DNA from: CAYYYP01 sp964475985
Lineage (GTDB): Bacteria; Bdellovibrionota; UBA1018; CAYHWW01
Assembly: GCA_964475985.1 (NCBI GenBank)
Contig: CAYYYP010000019.1
Span: forward strand, 1-55,781
Length of the DNA stretch: 55,781 nucleotides
Reading direction: 5' to 3'
Below the pieces are notes generated by a model, which worked only from the letters and a program-made list of their open reading frames with translations, had not been told where the DNA came from and made no database searches. The first letter of the stretch is position 1. Each line of letters opens with the position of its first letter. Of the stretch, positions 8,351-16,840 are shown one piece after another. The translations under genes and the position numbers were made by a program.

Positions 8351-9004
8351 TTAGATTTTTTTCGGACGAGCAATTTCTTCTACTCTATCAGTAAAACCAT
8401 AAAACAATCCACCAAGCCGGCTCACCGGCGCTAATTTCTGCCAATCTATGATGCCCTGGCTGTCAGAAACCCTTTCTTCAACGCGGCAGTTCAAGATCCG
8501 CCCAAAAACTGCCGTTGCCGATACATTTTTTTCATCGGGGATCGGCACCATTTTTAAAATTTCGCACTCAAAACGGACGGCCGACTCAAGGATTCCAGGT
8601 GGTTTGACAACATCCGACGCCACGATATTTAAACCGGAATGAACAAGCTCTGACTCGTTATAGTTGAGTTCCACCGCCGTTTCATTGACGGAGTGCAGAA
8701 ACCATTCACTGCAAATATTCACCACGAACTCGCCCGTGCGTTCGATATTTGTCAGCGTGTCTTTGTTGTTGCCGGTGCCAGCCTTTTTGGTAGCGCTAAA
8801 CATGATCACCGGCGGTTTGCTAGAAACAGCGTTAAAAAAACTAAAGGGGGCAACGTTTACGATGCCTTCGGGAGAAAGCGTACTAATCAACGCGATGGGT
8901 CGTGGAACGACGGCGCTGATCAGAATTTTATAGGCATGGCCCGAATCCAAAGTACGAAAATCAAAGTTTCTAAAAGGTGTTCTAGAGGGAGGGGTTTTTG
9001 TCAT
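8351..9004 (-). CDS. Flavin reductase-like FMN-binding protein
   Basis: 217 residues from the ATG at 9004; the frame runs 13 codons further to a TTG with no signal or ribosome site. The protein shows the split-barrel FMN fold of the DIM6/NTAB family: VVPRPIALISTLSPEGIVNVAPFSFFNAVSSKPPVIMFS binds flavin, followed by DTLTNIERTGEFVVNI. Members reduce flavins with NAD(P)H or act as small flavoproteins of unclear role. It sits immediately before proB; whether it contributes to proline metabolism is unknown and the link may only be transcriptional. Confidence 0.85.
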   Translation of the reverse strand: MTKTPPSRTPFRNFDFRTLDSGHAYKILISAVVPRPIALISTLSPEGIVNVAPFSFFNAVSSKPPVIMFSATKKAGTGNNKDTLTNIERTGEFVVNICSEWFLHSVNETAVELNYNESELVHSGLNIVASDVVKPPGILESAVRFECEILKMVPIPDEKNVSATAVFGRILNCRVEERVSDSQGIIDWQKLAPVSRLGGLFYGFTDRVEEIARPKKI

Positions 9005-9060
9005 AGCTAGCTTAAGTTCTAGTGAACTTCTGTAGCCTTGCAAACCGAAATCCCATTTCC

Positions 9061-9978
9061 TTACTCTGTAAATGAGACCTGTTTAAATTCATGAATACCG
9101 GAGCCGGCATCGACGCCAAGGCTGAGTTTATTCTGGTCAGGCGTAACGCCCGGAATAAAATCAAAAACCAAAAAGTCCCACTCAAGGAGAGTATTTTCGG
9201 GCGCACCATCAAAAATATAGAGCCTAGTTATAGTCTGCCCAGAAACCGAAACACTTTTAAGGTAGCCATCCACCACTTGAGGATCTTCGAGCCCATCTCC
9301 TAAAAATGCGACTACGTACCCGGATGGACCTATCACTAAGGTTTCGAATCCCCAACGACCACCTAGGTACCAAACCCCACCGCGAAAGGGCTGGCCCGCA
9401 GTACTTAATCCTAAGGGTAAGCCTGAACCTAACTCTCTAAAATATGTATTTTGAGAAACCTGGGACTGCCCATTTAACAAAAGGCTAAACCCGAGGGTCT
9501 GGCCGTCAATAAAGGGTGATAAAAGTAAAAGCTGGGAAGCCGGCTGTGTGTTCCATTGCAAAAGCAAATTGCCAAGATTTGTAAAACCAAAAATTCCGGA
9601 AACCTCTGAATCATGGGCGCCAAGTTCGGCGGGTAAACTTGTACTGGGTTCAAGGGCCGTGAAACGTAAGCTGGCGGAGTTTTGTTCAGAGAAAATGAAG
9701 CTTCCTTCGTCTGGCCTCAGGCCGGCTTCGGCGGTTGCTGTTTGGTCTGGACTTTCGGCAGCGGCCGCCCGTAGTGCTTGGTTTAAATTTGGATCTACGA
9801 ATAGATAAGACCATTTGCCTAGCAGGTTCTGCGTAAAAACTCCCACCGCGTTGGAACTAGGCGCTGTATTTGTACGATCAGGGGTTTTCGAACCAAAAAA
9901 CTCCCTTACGTTGCAGGCAGAAAACAGTAAACTAAAGCTCAATAAGAAAATGAGCGGAGTAATGCGGGAATATTTCAC
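9061..9978 (-). CDS. Lipoprotein of unknown function
   Basis: 305 residues starting at a GTG that overlaps the stop of serB by four bases (GTGA). The signal peptide MKYSRITPLIFLLSFSLLFSAC has a clear lipobox (LFSAC), so the protein should be lipid-anchored after diacylglyceryl transfer. The mature part is rich in beta-strand-like segments (SFIFSEQNSASLRFTAL, FGFTNLGNLLLQWN, LYIFDGAPENTLLEWDFLVFDF). I recognise no domain. Its position between serB and the flavin reductase suggests shared transcription only. Confidence 0.7.
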   Translation of the reverse strand: MKYSRITPLIFLLSFSLLFSACNVREFFGSKTPDRTNTAPSSNAVGVFTQNLLGKWSYLFVDPNLNQALRAAAAESPDQTATAEAGLRPDEGSFIFSEQNSASLRFTALEPSTSLPAELGAHDSEVSGIFGFTNLGNLLLQWNTQPASQLLLLSPFIDGQTLGFSLLLNGQSQVSQNTYFRELGSGLPLGLSTAGQPFRGGVWYLGGRWGFETLVIGPSGYVVAFLGDGLEDPQVVDGYLKSVSVSGQTITRLYIFDGAPENTLLEWDFLVFDFIPGVTPDQNKLSLGVDAGSGIHEFKQVSFTE

Positions 9979-10931
9979 CGGGCATGGACCTCGAGCTCAT
10001 CGTCAGTAAAGCCCAGAGCATAGGCTACTGCTCTTAAATCAGGAATATTTATACTGTAAGGGGCTTCCTTTTGGACCTTAGTTTTAGCGCAAAAAGCAAT
10101 GCCAAGGCCAGCTGCGTTCAGCATGGGAATGTCGTTAGCGCCATCACCAACACAAAGTACCTCTTCCGGTTTTAGGCCTAAGATCTCGGCTTTTTTCATA
10201 AGAAAAGTTTTTTTCTGCTCAGGCCCTATGATCATTTCCGGCACTTTTCCCGATAGCACTTCTTCGCCTTTAGAATTCTTCTGCGTCAGCAGTTCGTGAC
10301 TAAGTGACACGTTGATGCCTAGACCATACTTTTCATTCAAAGTGTTTACGAACACCGAGAAGCCTCCGCTAGCTACAGCGATTTCGCACTTACGTGAGCG
10401 CAGACCTCCCATGAGTTCACGGGCCCCGGAATGGGGTTGAATCTTTTTTGCGATATCAAACGCATCGGCTAAGGGAAGACCTTGCAAAAGGGCCATGCGT
10501 TTCGTGAAACTTTCGGCAAAGTCCCAGCCCCCCTCCATGGCAAGTTTAGTCATCTTAGAAACTTCGCTGCCGACACCATGACGTTTGGCTAACTCATCAA
10601 TTCCCTCATGGGGCGTAAGCGTAGAATCAAAGTCAAAAACTGCAAGTCTTTTTGGTGTGTCGTAAACCAGGGCCGGCGTAAGGAAAAAATCAAGTCTGCC
10701 AGCGCAAACCTGGGAGAGTTTTTGAAACCATAGTTTAGCGGCCGCGAAATCCACGTACTTAAGGCGGCCACGCACGGCCATAGCAAAGGGAGAGTTTAAT
10801 TCACTCAGATAACGACGACCGGAAGCAGACGGATCGATTTCAATCAATCTTTTTAAAAGGGGAACTTTTAATCCCGCATCGAAGTCACGTTCGCGCTTGG
10901 CGAGGATGGTTAAAACAACTTCAGATGCCAT
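9975..10931 (-). CDS. serB: Phosphoserine phosphatase
   Basis: 318 residues. Hydrolyses O-phosphoserine to serine, the last step of the phosphorylated serine pathway. HAD-family motifs are all visible: motif I FDFDSTLTPHEG with the nucleophile aspartate, motif II VASGGFSVF, the motif III lysine region in PEQKKTFLMKKAEILG, and motif IV CVGDGANDIPMLNAAGLGIAF. About 110 residues precede the HAD domain, consistent with the ACT-like N-terminal region of long SerB proteins, though that part is diverged. An AGGA ribosome site lies seven bases before the ATG. It overlaps the upstream gene by 11 bases. Confidence 0.92.
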   Translation of the reverse strand: MASEVVLTILAKRERDFDAGLKVPLLKRLIEIDPSASGRRYLSELNSPFAMAVRGRLKYVDFAAAKLWFQKLSQVCAGRLDFFLTPALVYDTPKRLAVFDFDSTLTPHEGIDELAKRHGVGSEVSKMTKLAMEGGWDFAESFTKRMALLQGLPLADAFDIAKKIQPHSGARELMGGLRSRKCEIAVASGGFSVFVNTLNEKYGLGINVSLSHELLTQKNSKGEEVLSGKVPEMIIGPEQKKTFLMKKAEILGLKPEEVLCVGDGANDIPMLNAAGLGIAFCAKTKVQKEAPYSINIPDLRAVAYALGFTDDELEVHAR

Positions 10932-11646
10932 TCCCAGTCCTTTTCAAATTTTTTGGCCTTGGTGCTACCGAGGCTGGTGATCTCGTCAGACTTTGAAACT
11001 GTTTTGAAAGCATCACGGGATAGGCCTCACCGGTTAGGGAGGCTGATAGGCTTCCGTTATAGAGATCCTCCACCACTTTGCTCACTTCAAAAAAGTTTTG
11101 TGCGTCAACGTAAGGTGCACAAAAATGATCCCATCGACCTAGAACTTCTTTCTTCACCTGACATTCCACCGAAAAAGCATCAGCTTCCCCACCCGCTCCG
11201 GCAAGTCGTTTTTCCACGAACTCTTCAACGCTCTTCATCCCGTAGCCAAGTAGGACCTCCGGCTCAAGTCTCGTAGCGTGGGTCATTTCGTGGGCAAGAT
11301 CAGCGAGGTGTTCGATCTCGGGAAGTTTCTGGGCAAGATGAATGCACACTACCGACGCGGTCTCCGCGGGCTGTAAAATCTGAGAATAAGATACTTGATC
11401 CCATTGCAGTACTAGAGCCTTTAAACTTCCGTAACGACCCTTGAACTCAGAAATAAGATTTTTACCAACTTGCGTATTTTGCAGATCCTTAAATAACTTC
11501 TGTTGTTCAGCAGCCGTCAAAGGGATCGCTTCTTCGCAGGTAATCCTTACTGCACTACCGCTCACGTTGCGGGCCTGACTGCCCATGGGAAACAGCAAAA
11601 GAAGCCCGACGAACACCCTAAAGAGACTAAGCTCGTGATGAACCAT
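10921..11646 (-). CDS. Exported protein with HExxH zinc-protease motif
   Basis: 241 residues from the ATG at 11646. The frame extends to a GTG at 11718, but the shorter form begins with a proper signal peptide (VFVGLLLLFPMGSQA). The mature protein carries HEMTH at residues 119-123 in a helical context (IEHLADLAHEMTHATRLEPE), followed 31 residues later by GGEADAF. Its glutamate could be the third zinc ligand, as in gluzincin metallopeptidases. Two cysteine pairs are possible. No named family is recognised, so 'putative periplasmic metallopeptidase' is an inference from the motif. It overlaps serB by 11 bases. Confidence 0.55.
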   Translation of the reverse strand: MVHHELSLFRVFVGLLLLFPMGSQARNVSGSAVRITCEEAIPLTAAEQQKLFKDLQNTQVGKNLISEFKGRYGSLKALVLQWDQVSYSQILQPAETASVVCIHLAQKLPEIEHLADLAHEMTHATRLEPEVLLGYGMKSVEEFVEKRLAGAGGEADAFSVECQVKKEVLGRWDHFCAPYVDAQNFFEVSKVVEDLYNGSLSASLTGEAYPVMLSKQFQSLTRSPASVAPRPKNLKRTGNGI

Positions 11647-11738
11647 ACTGAGAATCGTTCGGCGGTTCTGGAGCGAAAAATGACCGGGCAAAATTCTATA
11701 GGCAAAACTTACCCGCACTTCCTTTACAACCTACGAGG

Positions 11739-11867
11739 ACGGCCCTACGCCCAAACAAAAAATAATACCAAAAGGGTCTCACGCGTCAGGATGACGGATC
11801 CCAAGCGTGAAGAAGCGCAGGATGCGCGTCCCTTTTGGTATTATTTTTTGTTTGGGCGTAGGGCCGT
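11739..11867. repeat. 129-bp element with 38-bp perfect inverted repeats
   Basis: Arms at 11739-11776 and 11830-11867 are exact reverse complements over 38 bases, beginning ACGGCCCTACGCCC. They enclose a 53-base centre. The centre holds two smaller perfect hairpins with the same GGA triloop: CGTCA-GGA-TGACG (11784-11796) and GCGCA-GGA-TGCGC (11815-11827), plus TCACGC/GCGTGA (11779-11784 with 11805-11810). It occupies the gap between two minus-strand genes. Such a structure suits a miniature mobile element or dispersed palindromic repeat; in either orientation its RNA would be a very stable rod and may stop transcription. A forward frame across it (11503-11919) is antisense and not believed. 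Confidence 0.85.
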
Positions 11868-11895
11868 ACGCATTGGTCGATCTGGAATAGCCCGG

Positions 11896-12315
11896 TTAGT
11901 TTCTTGTGCAGGCCTCTAGAGTCGGTGACTCAGGATGAAATATTCCAGCTTCTTGGTGGAGCCTTATGAAGTAGGTCCAGGTGAGTCTATGTTCTGGATC
12001 GATGGTGGTGCGGGGGCAGCGGGCGCGGGTGTTTTCGAATGCGGTGGCGGCGGTTGGTCCTGAGGCCATGAGGGGGAAAAATTGTACGTTGTGGCCGCGG
12101 TCTTGGTAATAACCGCAGTAAAAAACGCAGCTCCAGGTCGGAACGGCGGGGCAGGCATTTTCTAATTCAGAGCGGAGAATTTGTACGGGTTGACCCAGGA
12201 CATTTCGAAGTTCAATTGTGTTTATTTGGGGGACCGGGGAGGTAATCGTCTGAGCCCAGAGATTGTCCAGCGGGAAAATAATTAAGCTTAAGACAAAAAT
12301 AATATTTTTGTGCAT
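11896..12315 (-). CDS. Small exported protein, cysteine containing
   Basis: 139 residues with a signal peptide (MHKNIIFVLSLIIFPLDNLWAQ). The mature portion is about 118 residues with six cysteines, which could make disulfides in the periplasm or outside the cell. No family is recognised. It lies between lnt upstream and the inverted-repeat element downstream, where transcription probably terminates. Confidence 0.55.
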   Translation of the reverse strand: MHKNIIFVLSLIIFPLDNLWAQTITSPVPQINTIELRNVLGQPVQILRSELENACPAVPTWSCVFYCGYYQDRGHNVQFFPLMASGPTAATAFENTRARCPRTTIDPEHRLTWTYFIRLHQEAGIFHPESPTLEACTRN

Positions 12316-12357
12316 GCAGTTTCCTTCGCCAAACTACACAAACAAAAATACTTTACG

Positions 12358-14013
12358 TCAACTTACCGTGTTTAAATATTTTCGTATGAAGGCTAACCAA
12401 CCCACAAGAAAAACGCAGAGCGTCCAGATGAACCAATATCCAAATCGCATCACGAGCGTATCGCTCAGCCCCTCTGGCACTTTCACTTCATAACTTGGGG
12501 TTGCGGTTTTAAAGAGCGGGGTTGCTCCCAAGATTTCACCGGTAATATCAATGAGCGCAGTGATACCCGTATTGGTTGCCCGAATGAGCGGGCGCCTTAG
12601 TTCAATGGACCGAAAGGCCGTAAGATAGAGATGGGAGAAGGGTTCACTCGTATCGCCAAACCAGGAGTCGTTTGTAATGTTAATGAACACTTCGGCTCCC
12701 TTTAACGCGCTTTCCCGCGCGTAACCTTGAGCAATGCTTTCATAACAAATGAGCGGCCCGAGTTTAGCTTTTTCCCAATCAAAAACACTTGCCCCCTGCC
12801 CTCTTTCAAAATTACCGATGGACGGAATTGCTTTGGTAACCATTTCGGAAAAGGGCCCCAGGGGAACGTATTCACCGAAGGCCAGGAGAATGCTTTTGCG
12901 GTACTGTCCCTTCAATTCAAATGGGTGGGTCAATAGAAAAGCGGTATTGTATTCCTTCGCGCGGGCTTCGCTTGTGAGTAAATTGCGACTATAGCTGCCA
13001 AAAAAGAAAGAAGTCTCCGGCGGAAGTTCCGTCATCATTTGTTTGATCCAACGATCGCGGGCTTCGCCTTTTTCATTAGCGGCCGTGTCTTGTAAATGAG
13101 AATAAATGAAAGGATAGGCGGTCTCCGGCCAGATCAAAAGATCTGGCCTTTGAGTTTGCGTTAGCGCCTGAAAAGAAAGTCTACTGTAGTTTCCAAGAAC
13201 TTGCCCCACCGCATTATGAATTCCTTGTTCACTAGCTAACTTATCTGCGTCGCCGATATTGGCTTGAATCACAGTTGCCCGAAACGATCTTGGAAAGCCC
13301 GCCTGAGCGAGCTTAAGCTCAGCAATGCGGTGACCACCCCAAAGGTGCAGCGCAAAAATTAAAACTCCAAACACTCCGGCGTGCATCATGAGGTGATAGA
13401 GAGGCTTTTTATGGGCCGGAAACTCACCGACCCAATAGGCCTTAATTAAATTAAGGCCATTTAAAAAAAGACCGTTTGCGTAGACGCAAAGAAACGTCAA
13501 ACCATAAACGCTTGTCCACTCTGCCGTTTGGGCGAGAGATGACCACGATAAAAGCATTGCACCTTCGGTATCGCAGAAAATTTTAGGCCATAAAAAATCG
13601 GCCACGGTGTAGAGCGCCGCAATAACCCAAAGCGGAATATTGATTTTTTTTACGAGCAATGCCCAAAGCAAGCCGAAAAAAAACAGGTACTGAGTTTGCC
13701 CGATGAGCGAATATCCTAAAGTTACGAAGTGAGCCAAAAACCTCGGAAGTCCTCCAAAGGAAACTGCTACTTCTGAAATCCAGTAAAATCCTATGACAGA
13801 GCTTGTCATCCCGGCCACTAAACCCATCATCATGACTTGTTTGAGAGTTCTCAGGGAAGGCAAAACAAAGAGGCTGGGTACGAGAAAAATGAAACAGAAG
13901 GGCATGACTTGGAAATTTGGCCAAGAAAAACCGTGGAGCATTCCCGTGAGTAGCCCCCCAATAAGAATTAAAACCTTAGGCCTATTTGATAGATCTTTGA
14001 GCGCCGCGATCAT
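12358..14013 (-). CDS. lnt: Apolipoprotein N-acyltransferase
   Basis: 551 residues. Adds the third acyl chain to the N-terminal cysteine of lipoproteins in the inner membrane. The N-terminal about 200 residues contain multiple hydrophobic helices. The C-terminal half is a nitrilase (CN hydrolase) domain with the expected Glu-Lys-Cys triad: glutamate in WPETAYPF, lysine in GQYRKSILLAFGEYVPLG and cysteine in LICYESI. A last transmembrane helix closes the protein. The many lipobox proteins in this window are its likely substrates. It follows the subtilisin-like lipoprotein gene by 89 bases. Confidence 0.94.
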   Translation of the reverse strand: MIAALKDLSNRPKVLILIGGLLTGMLHGFSWPNFQVMPFCFIFLVPSLFVLPSLRTLKQVMMMGLVAGMTSSVIGFYWISEVAVSFGGLPRFLAHFVTLGYSLIGQTQYLFFFGLLWALLVKKINIPLWVIAALYTVADFLWPKIFCDTEGAMLLSWSSLAQTAEWTSVYGLTFLCVYANGLFLNGLNLIKAYWVGEFPAHKKPLYHLMMHAGVFGVLIFALHLWGGHRIAELKLAQAGFPRSFRATVIQANIGDADKLASEQGIHNAVGQVLGNYSRLSFQALTQTQRPDLLIWPETAYPFIYSHLQDTAANEKGEARDRWIKQMMTELPPETSFFFGSYSRNLLTSEARAKEYNTAFLLTHPFELKGQYRKSILLAFGEYVPLGPFSEMVTKAIPSIGNFERGQGASVFDWEKAKLGPLICYESIAQGYARESALKGAEVFINITNDSWFGDTSEPFSHLYLTAFRSIELRRPLIRATNTGITALIDITGEILGATPLFKTATPSYEVKVPEGLSDTLVMRFGYWFIWTLCVFLVGWLAFIRKYLNTVS

Positions 14014-14102
14014 GGTTTATTCAAACCTATGCGCAACCCCATCATCAACTGAATTGTGCACCCGGTTTGATCGCGCCGTAAAAAACGGTATTGTGTGAGC
14101 GT

Positions 14103-15293
14103 CTACAGATTTCCAAGCTTACGATTCGACTTCGCAGGGGCACGAAGCTTTACAGTCGTAGCCACCGGTTCGCTGGCAACCTTCACAGAACGGATCATCC
14201 GCCTATCTAGTAGCGCTAAAGCCTCCGCTGCATTCAACTTACCGCCCGAAAAAACTTTGCCATTCAATTCGTTAACCTTGTCAGCGGAGTCCCTAAGAAT
14301 AGATTTAATCGCCTGAGGTGAGATATCGGGATACCTGGCCTTAAGTAGTGCCGCGGTGCCCGTACCAAACCCCGTGGACTGACTGCTACCTGACATATGG
14401 GCGTAACCCCCGCCCGGAACCGTACTTAGAATACTTTCGCCTGGCGCCGCAATGTCCACTGTCATTTTGCCCCAATTAGAACTTGGTAAAAGTTCGTTGC
14501 GAATATTGGTGGCGGCCACACATACAATATTGTCTAAGCGATAAGCGCAAGGATAGTAGGCTTTGCTTTCAAGGTCACCATTGGAATGTTCATTGCCCGC
14601 CGCAACTACGACAAGAATTCCCTGGGCACGCGCACGTTTCAAAGCGGCGTACTCTTCAACCGAGAACTCCGGTCCACCGCCACTGTAATTGATGATGGAA
14701 GCTTTATGGTCGATGGCGTAATTTAAAGCCCGAATGCTGTTGGCAAGATTTTCTGGGCCGCTTGCGCCTTCACTGTAATATTTTACAGCCATGATGGAAA
14801 CTTTATGGGCGACCCCGCTGATGCCGGCCCTTGCGTTGAGCGTAGCGCCGATGATGCCCGCGACATGGGTGCCATGGCCATGTTCGTCAAATGGATTTGG
14901 TTTATCTTTGGTAAAATCCCAGCCAAAGGCGCCCGTTTTTTTGTCTCGCCAGATATTGCCCTTAAGATCGACATGATTGGGATCGATTCCCGTGTCGATG
15001 ACGGCCACGATGACATCTTTGCTGCCCTCTTCGATGCGCCAGGCTTGGCGTGCATGGATATGCGAATTGGCTACAGGATTCTCGATTCCCCAGTTGCGCA
15101 GAACGGCCGAACTTGCGGAAGGAATGGAAGCAACTTTACGATCGCGATCAAAAACTAGTTTTCCAGAACACGCGCCTAACACGATGGCGAGAAGCACCAT
15201 CTTTAAGGAGACGCTGAAAGGGGTCCGGCAATATCCACTTTGTTTAAACTGGCTAGTAGGTGACTTCGGATTCAGCTTCTTACTTAAGTCCAT
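14103..15293 (-). CDS. Subtilisin-like serine protease, lipoprotein
   Basis: 396 residues. The catalytic triad of the S8 family is visible: Asp in VIDTGIDPNHVDL (about residue 100), His in EHGHGTHVAGIIGA (about 140), and Ser in SGSSQSTGFGTGTAALL. The last differs from the usual GTSMATPHVAG but keeps the serine. The oxyanion region VVVAAGNEHSNG is present. A lipobox (VLLAIVLGACSG, Cys about 42) follows a long basic N-region, so the protease is probably membrane anchored. AAGGA nine bases before the ATG supports the start. Residues 350-396 form a basic tail outside the protease fold. The substrate is unknown. Confidence 0.88.
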   Translation of the reverse strand: MDLSKKLNPKSPTSQFKQSGYCRTPFSVSLKMVLLAIVLGACSGKLVFDRDRKVASIPSASSAVLRNWGIENPVANSHIHARQAWRIEEGSKDVIVAVIDTGIDPNHVDLKGNIWRDKKTGAFGWDFTKDKPNPFDEHGHGTHVAGIIGATLNARAGISGVAHKVSIMAVKYYSEGASGPENLANSIRALNYAIDHKASIINYSGGGPEFSVEEYAALKRARAQGILVVVAAGNEHSNGDLESKAYYPCAYRLDNIVCVAATNIRNELLPSSNWGKMTVDIAAPGESILSTVPGGGYAHMSGSSQSTGFGTGTAALLKARYPDISPQAIKSILRDSADKVNELNGKVFSGGKLNAAEALALLDRRMIRSVKVASEPVATTVKLRAPAKSNRKLGNL

Positions 15294-15770
15294 GGTGTAT
15301 GTCCTTCAGCCAAGTACTTGAGCAATCTCGATGCCACAATAATTAGTTTTTATTTATAATTATATTTTATTTATAAAGAATTATCGATCATCGCACTAGC
15401 GTAACTTTCCTCAATACTTTTCGTCACCTGGGAGCAACAATCAAGAATCTGTCTTGAATCTTAATCCCGCGAACAACAGCCCATTAAGCGGTGTTTGCCC
15501 CAGTCAGGACTTACCCACTGCGTAGTTTTTTGACAGGTGCCCAAAACCCATGTGTTCCGAATGACACGAGGGTAAGCGTAATTTGGGAGTTCTCTGCCGG
15601 AGGGTAATAAAGCCTTTTCCGCTAAACTAGGCCTTCCCCTTGAAATTGCTCGTCTAATTTAGGCCTAAATAAATTAATTTCATTTACTATGGTACGTGTC
15701 CGCCCTGACCTCATAGGCCACAATACTTGGCCCGCGCTTTGCTTTATCTAGGAGTAATGAGGGGATCATT
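15294..15770. other. 477-bp intergenic region between divergent genes
   Basis: No credible coding frame or structured RNA was found. The segment contains an AT-rich stretch (about 15340-15385) next to the protease gene, and must contain the promoters of the protease (minus) and the lipoprotein at 15771 (plus). An isolated TTGACA at 15530-15535 has no good -10 at the right distance. Confidence 0.4.
15359..15387 (-). promoter_or_regulatory. Candidate sigma-70 promoter of the protease gene
   Basis: On the minus strand a -35-like TCGATA (15382-15387) is 17 bases from a perfect -10 TATAAT (15359-15364), in AT-rich DNA about 65 bases before the protease ATG. The -35 matches the consensus at four of six positions. 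Confidence 0.4.
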
Positions 15771-16334
15771 ATGGAGAGGGAATCTTGTTACATTTTTAAG
15801 CGCAGCGCCCGAGCATTAAGCTTAAGCCTGTTTTTCATCATTGGATTTGGTTGTGGGCCAGAACTTAAAACCAAATCAACGGCCGGCAATCCCAGCGCCT
15901 TGGCGGCTAGCAGTTTAGCGGCCCAAGCTTCTTCTGGGGGAAACGGCACCTGGGCCTGCCCTAACGTTGGCAGTTATAACCTCATGCCGGTCTCGGGCAT
16001 CACCTCGGATGTGGGATCATTTCAAGTCTGCCGAGCAAAGAGTGATCCGGCGCGGCTTCGCATTTCAGGCATCAACTCTTCCCGCGCCATTTGCATTTAC
16101 CCGGCTTTTCGTAACGCAAACCTATCAAGCATCCAGCTTACGGAAGCAAGGCAATGTTATGAAGTGGGCACGGCCCCCATTATCGTAACCATTCAGGATT
16201 CGCGGGCCAATTACCTTTATATTGTGGATGGGCAGTACAGCTACAGTATGGATCGTTGTTTTGGGACTTCGACCGGCTGCCCTAGTTTTTCTAAGGGTTC
16301 TATAGATTTAGTTGACCTCCCATTTTCGCCGTAA
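15771..16334 (+). CDS. Lipoprotein of unknown function
   Basis: 187 residues with a signal peptide ending in a lipobox (SLSLFFIIGFGCG), preceded by a basic N-region with several arginines and lysines. The mature protein starts with a low-complexity alanine/serine linker and then a small cysteine-containing domain (six cysteines) with beta-like pattern. No family recognised. The gene ends about 180 bases before the Hsp20 operon, with a candidate promoter between them, so it is probably a separate unit. Confidence 0.6.
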   Translation: MERESCYIFKRSARALSLSLFFIIGFGCGPELKTKSTAGNPSALAASSLAAQASSGGNGTWACPNVGSYNLMPVSGITSDVGSFQVCRAKSDPARLRISGINSSRAICIYPAFRNANLSSIQLTEARQCYEVGTAPIIVTIQDSRANYLYIVDGQYSYSMDRCFGTSTGCPSFSKGSIDLVDLPFSP

Positions 16335-16350
16335 GCAATTTTTGCAGTGT

Positions 16351-16380
16351 TTCTTGGCCCCCTCGTTGTGAAAGTATAAT
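16351..16380 (+). promoter_or_regulatory. Candidate promoter of the coiled-coil/Hsp20 operon
   Basis: A perfect TATAAT at 16375-16380 is preceded at 18 bases by TTCTTG (16351-16356), a weak -35. It lies about 130 bases before the first gene of the operon. Confidence 0.35.
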
Positions 16381-16511
16381 TTTTCTGTTTACATGAAGTT
16401 GGGTTCTTTATTGGACCGACCGCGACCAAAGTTAGGAGCAGGATGTTCTTGGCTTGGAGCCGTTTAGTTAGGGAAGTCGTTATTAACATCATGTTCCAAG
16501 GAGAGGACGCC

Positions 16512-16826
16512 ATGATCTACGTAAACCAGAAACAACTCGACCAAGTTGAGTACATTCTTGAACAATCCATCCGCGGCCACCACATTCTGTTTGAGGTGGA
16601 TGAAATCCGTACGGCGTTTGAAAATGCAAATCCCGCCGGCAGTAAAGAAGATGACTTGGTCACCGAAGCGGAAAAACATATCGAAAATTTGATATTGCAA
16701 CCAACACTACTTTCCAAACGCATCTACTTGGAAAATTTAAGCTCTGACATGTATCAATATGTTGTGCGCACCTATTTCAACATCGTTGAGAACAACATCA
16801 TCGAGGACATGGAATTTAACCACTAG
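16512..16826 (+). CDS. Conserved-looking 104-residue protein, first gene of Hsp20 operon
   Basis: The frame is open from 16443, but AAGGAGAGG sits five bases before the ATG at 16512, making this the clear start. The product is acidic, predicted mostly helical, with no signal peptide, so cytoplasmic. Recognisable stretches are YVNQKQLDQVEYILEQSIRGHHILFEVDEI and a C-terminal MYQYVVRTYFNIVENNIIEDME. No family is recognised. It is followed after 14 bases by the coiled-coil/Hsp20 gene, so the two are very likely made together and may interact. Confidence 0.65.
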   Translation: MIYVNQKQLDQVEYILEQSIRGHHILFEVDEIRTAFENANPAGSKEDDLVTEAEKHIENLILQPTLLSKRIYLENLSSDMYQYVVRTYFNIVENNIIEDMEFNH

Positions 16827-16840
16827 GCTAGGGCTATTCA

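Noticed and set aside
11503..11919. Plus-strand frame of 138 codons across the inverted repeat
   Set aside because: It is antisense to the exported HExxH protein, has no signal or ribosome site, and half of it is the inverted-repeat element itself.
15530..15535. TTGACA as promoter of the lipoprotein at 15771
   Set aside because: No acceptable -10 element lies 15-19 bases downstream, and it is about 235 bases from the start codon.
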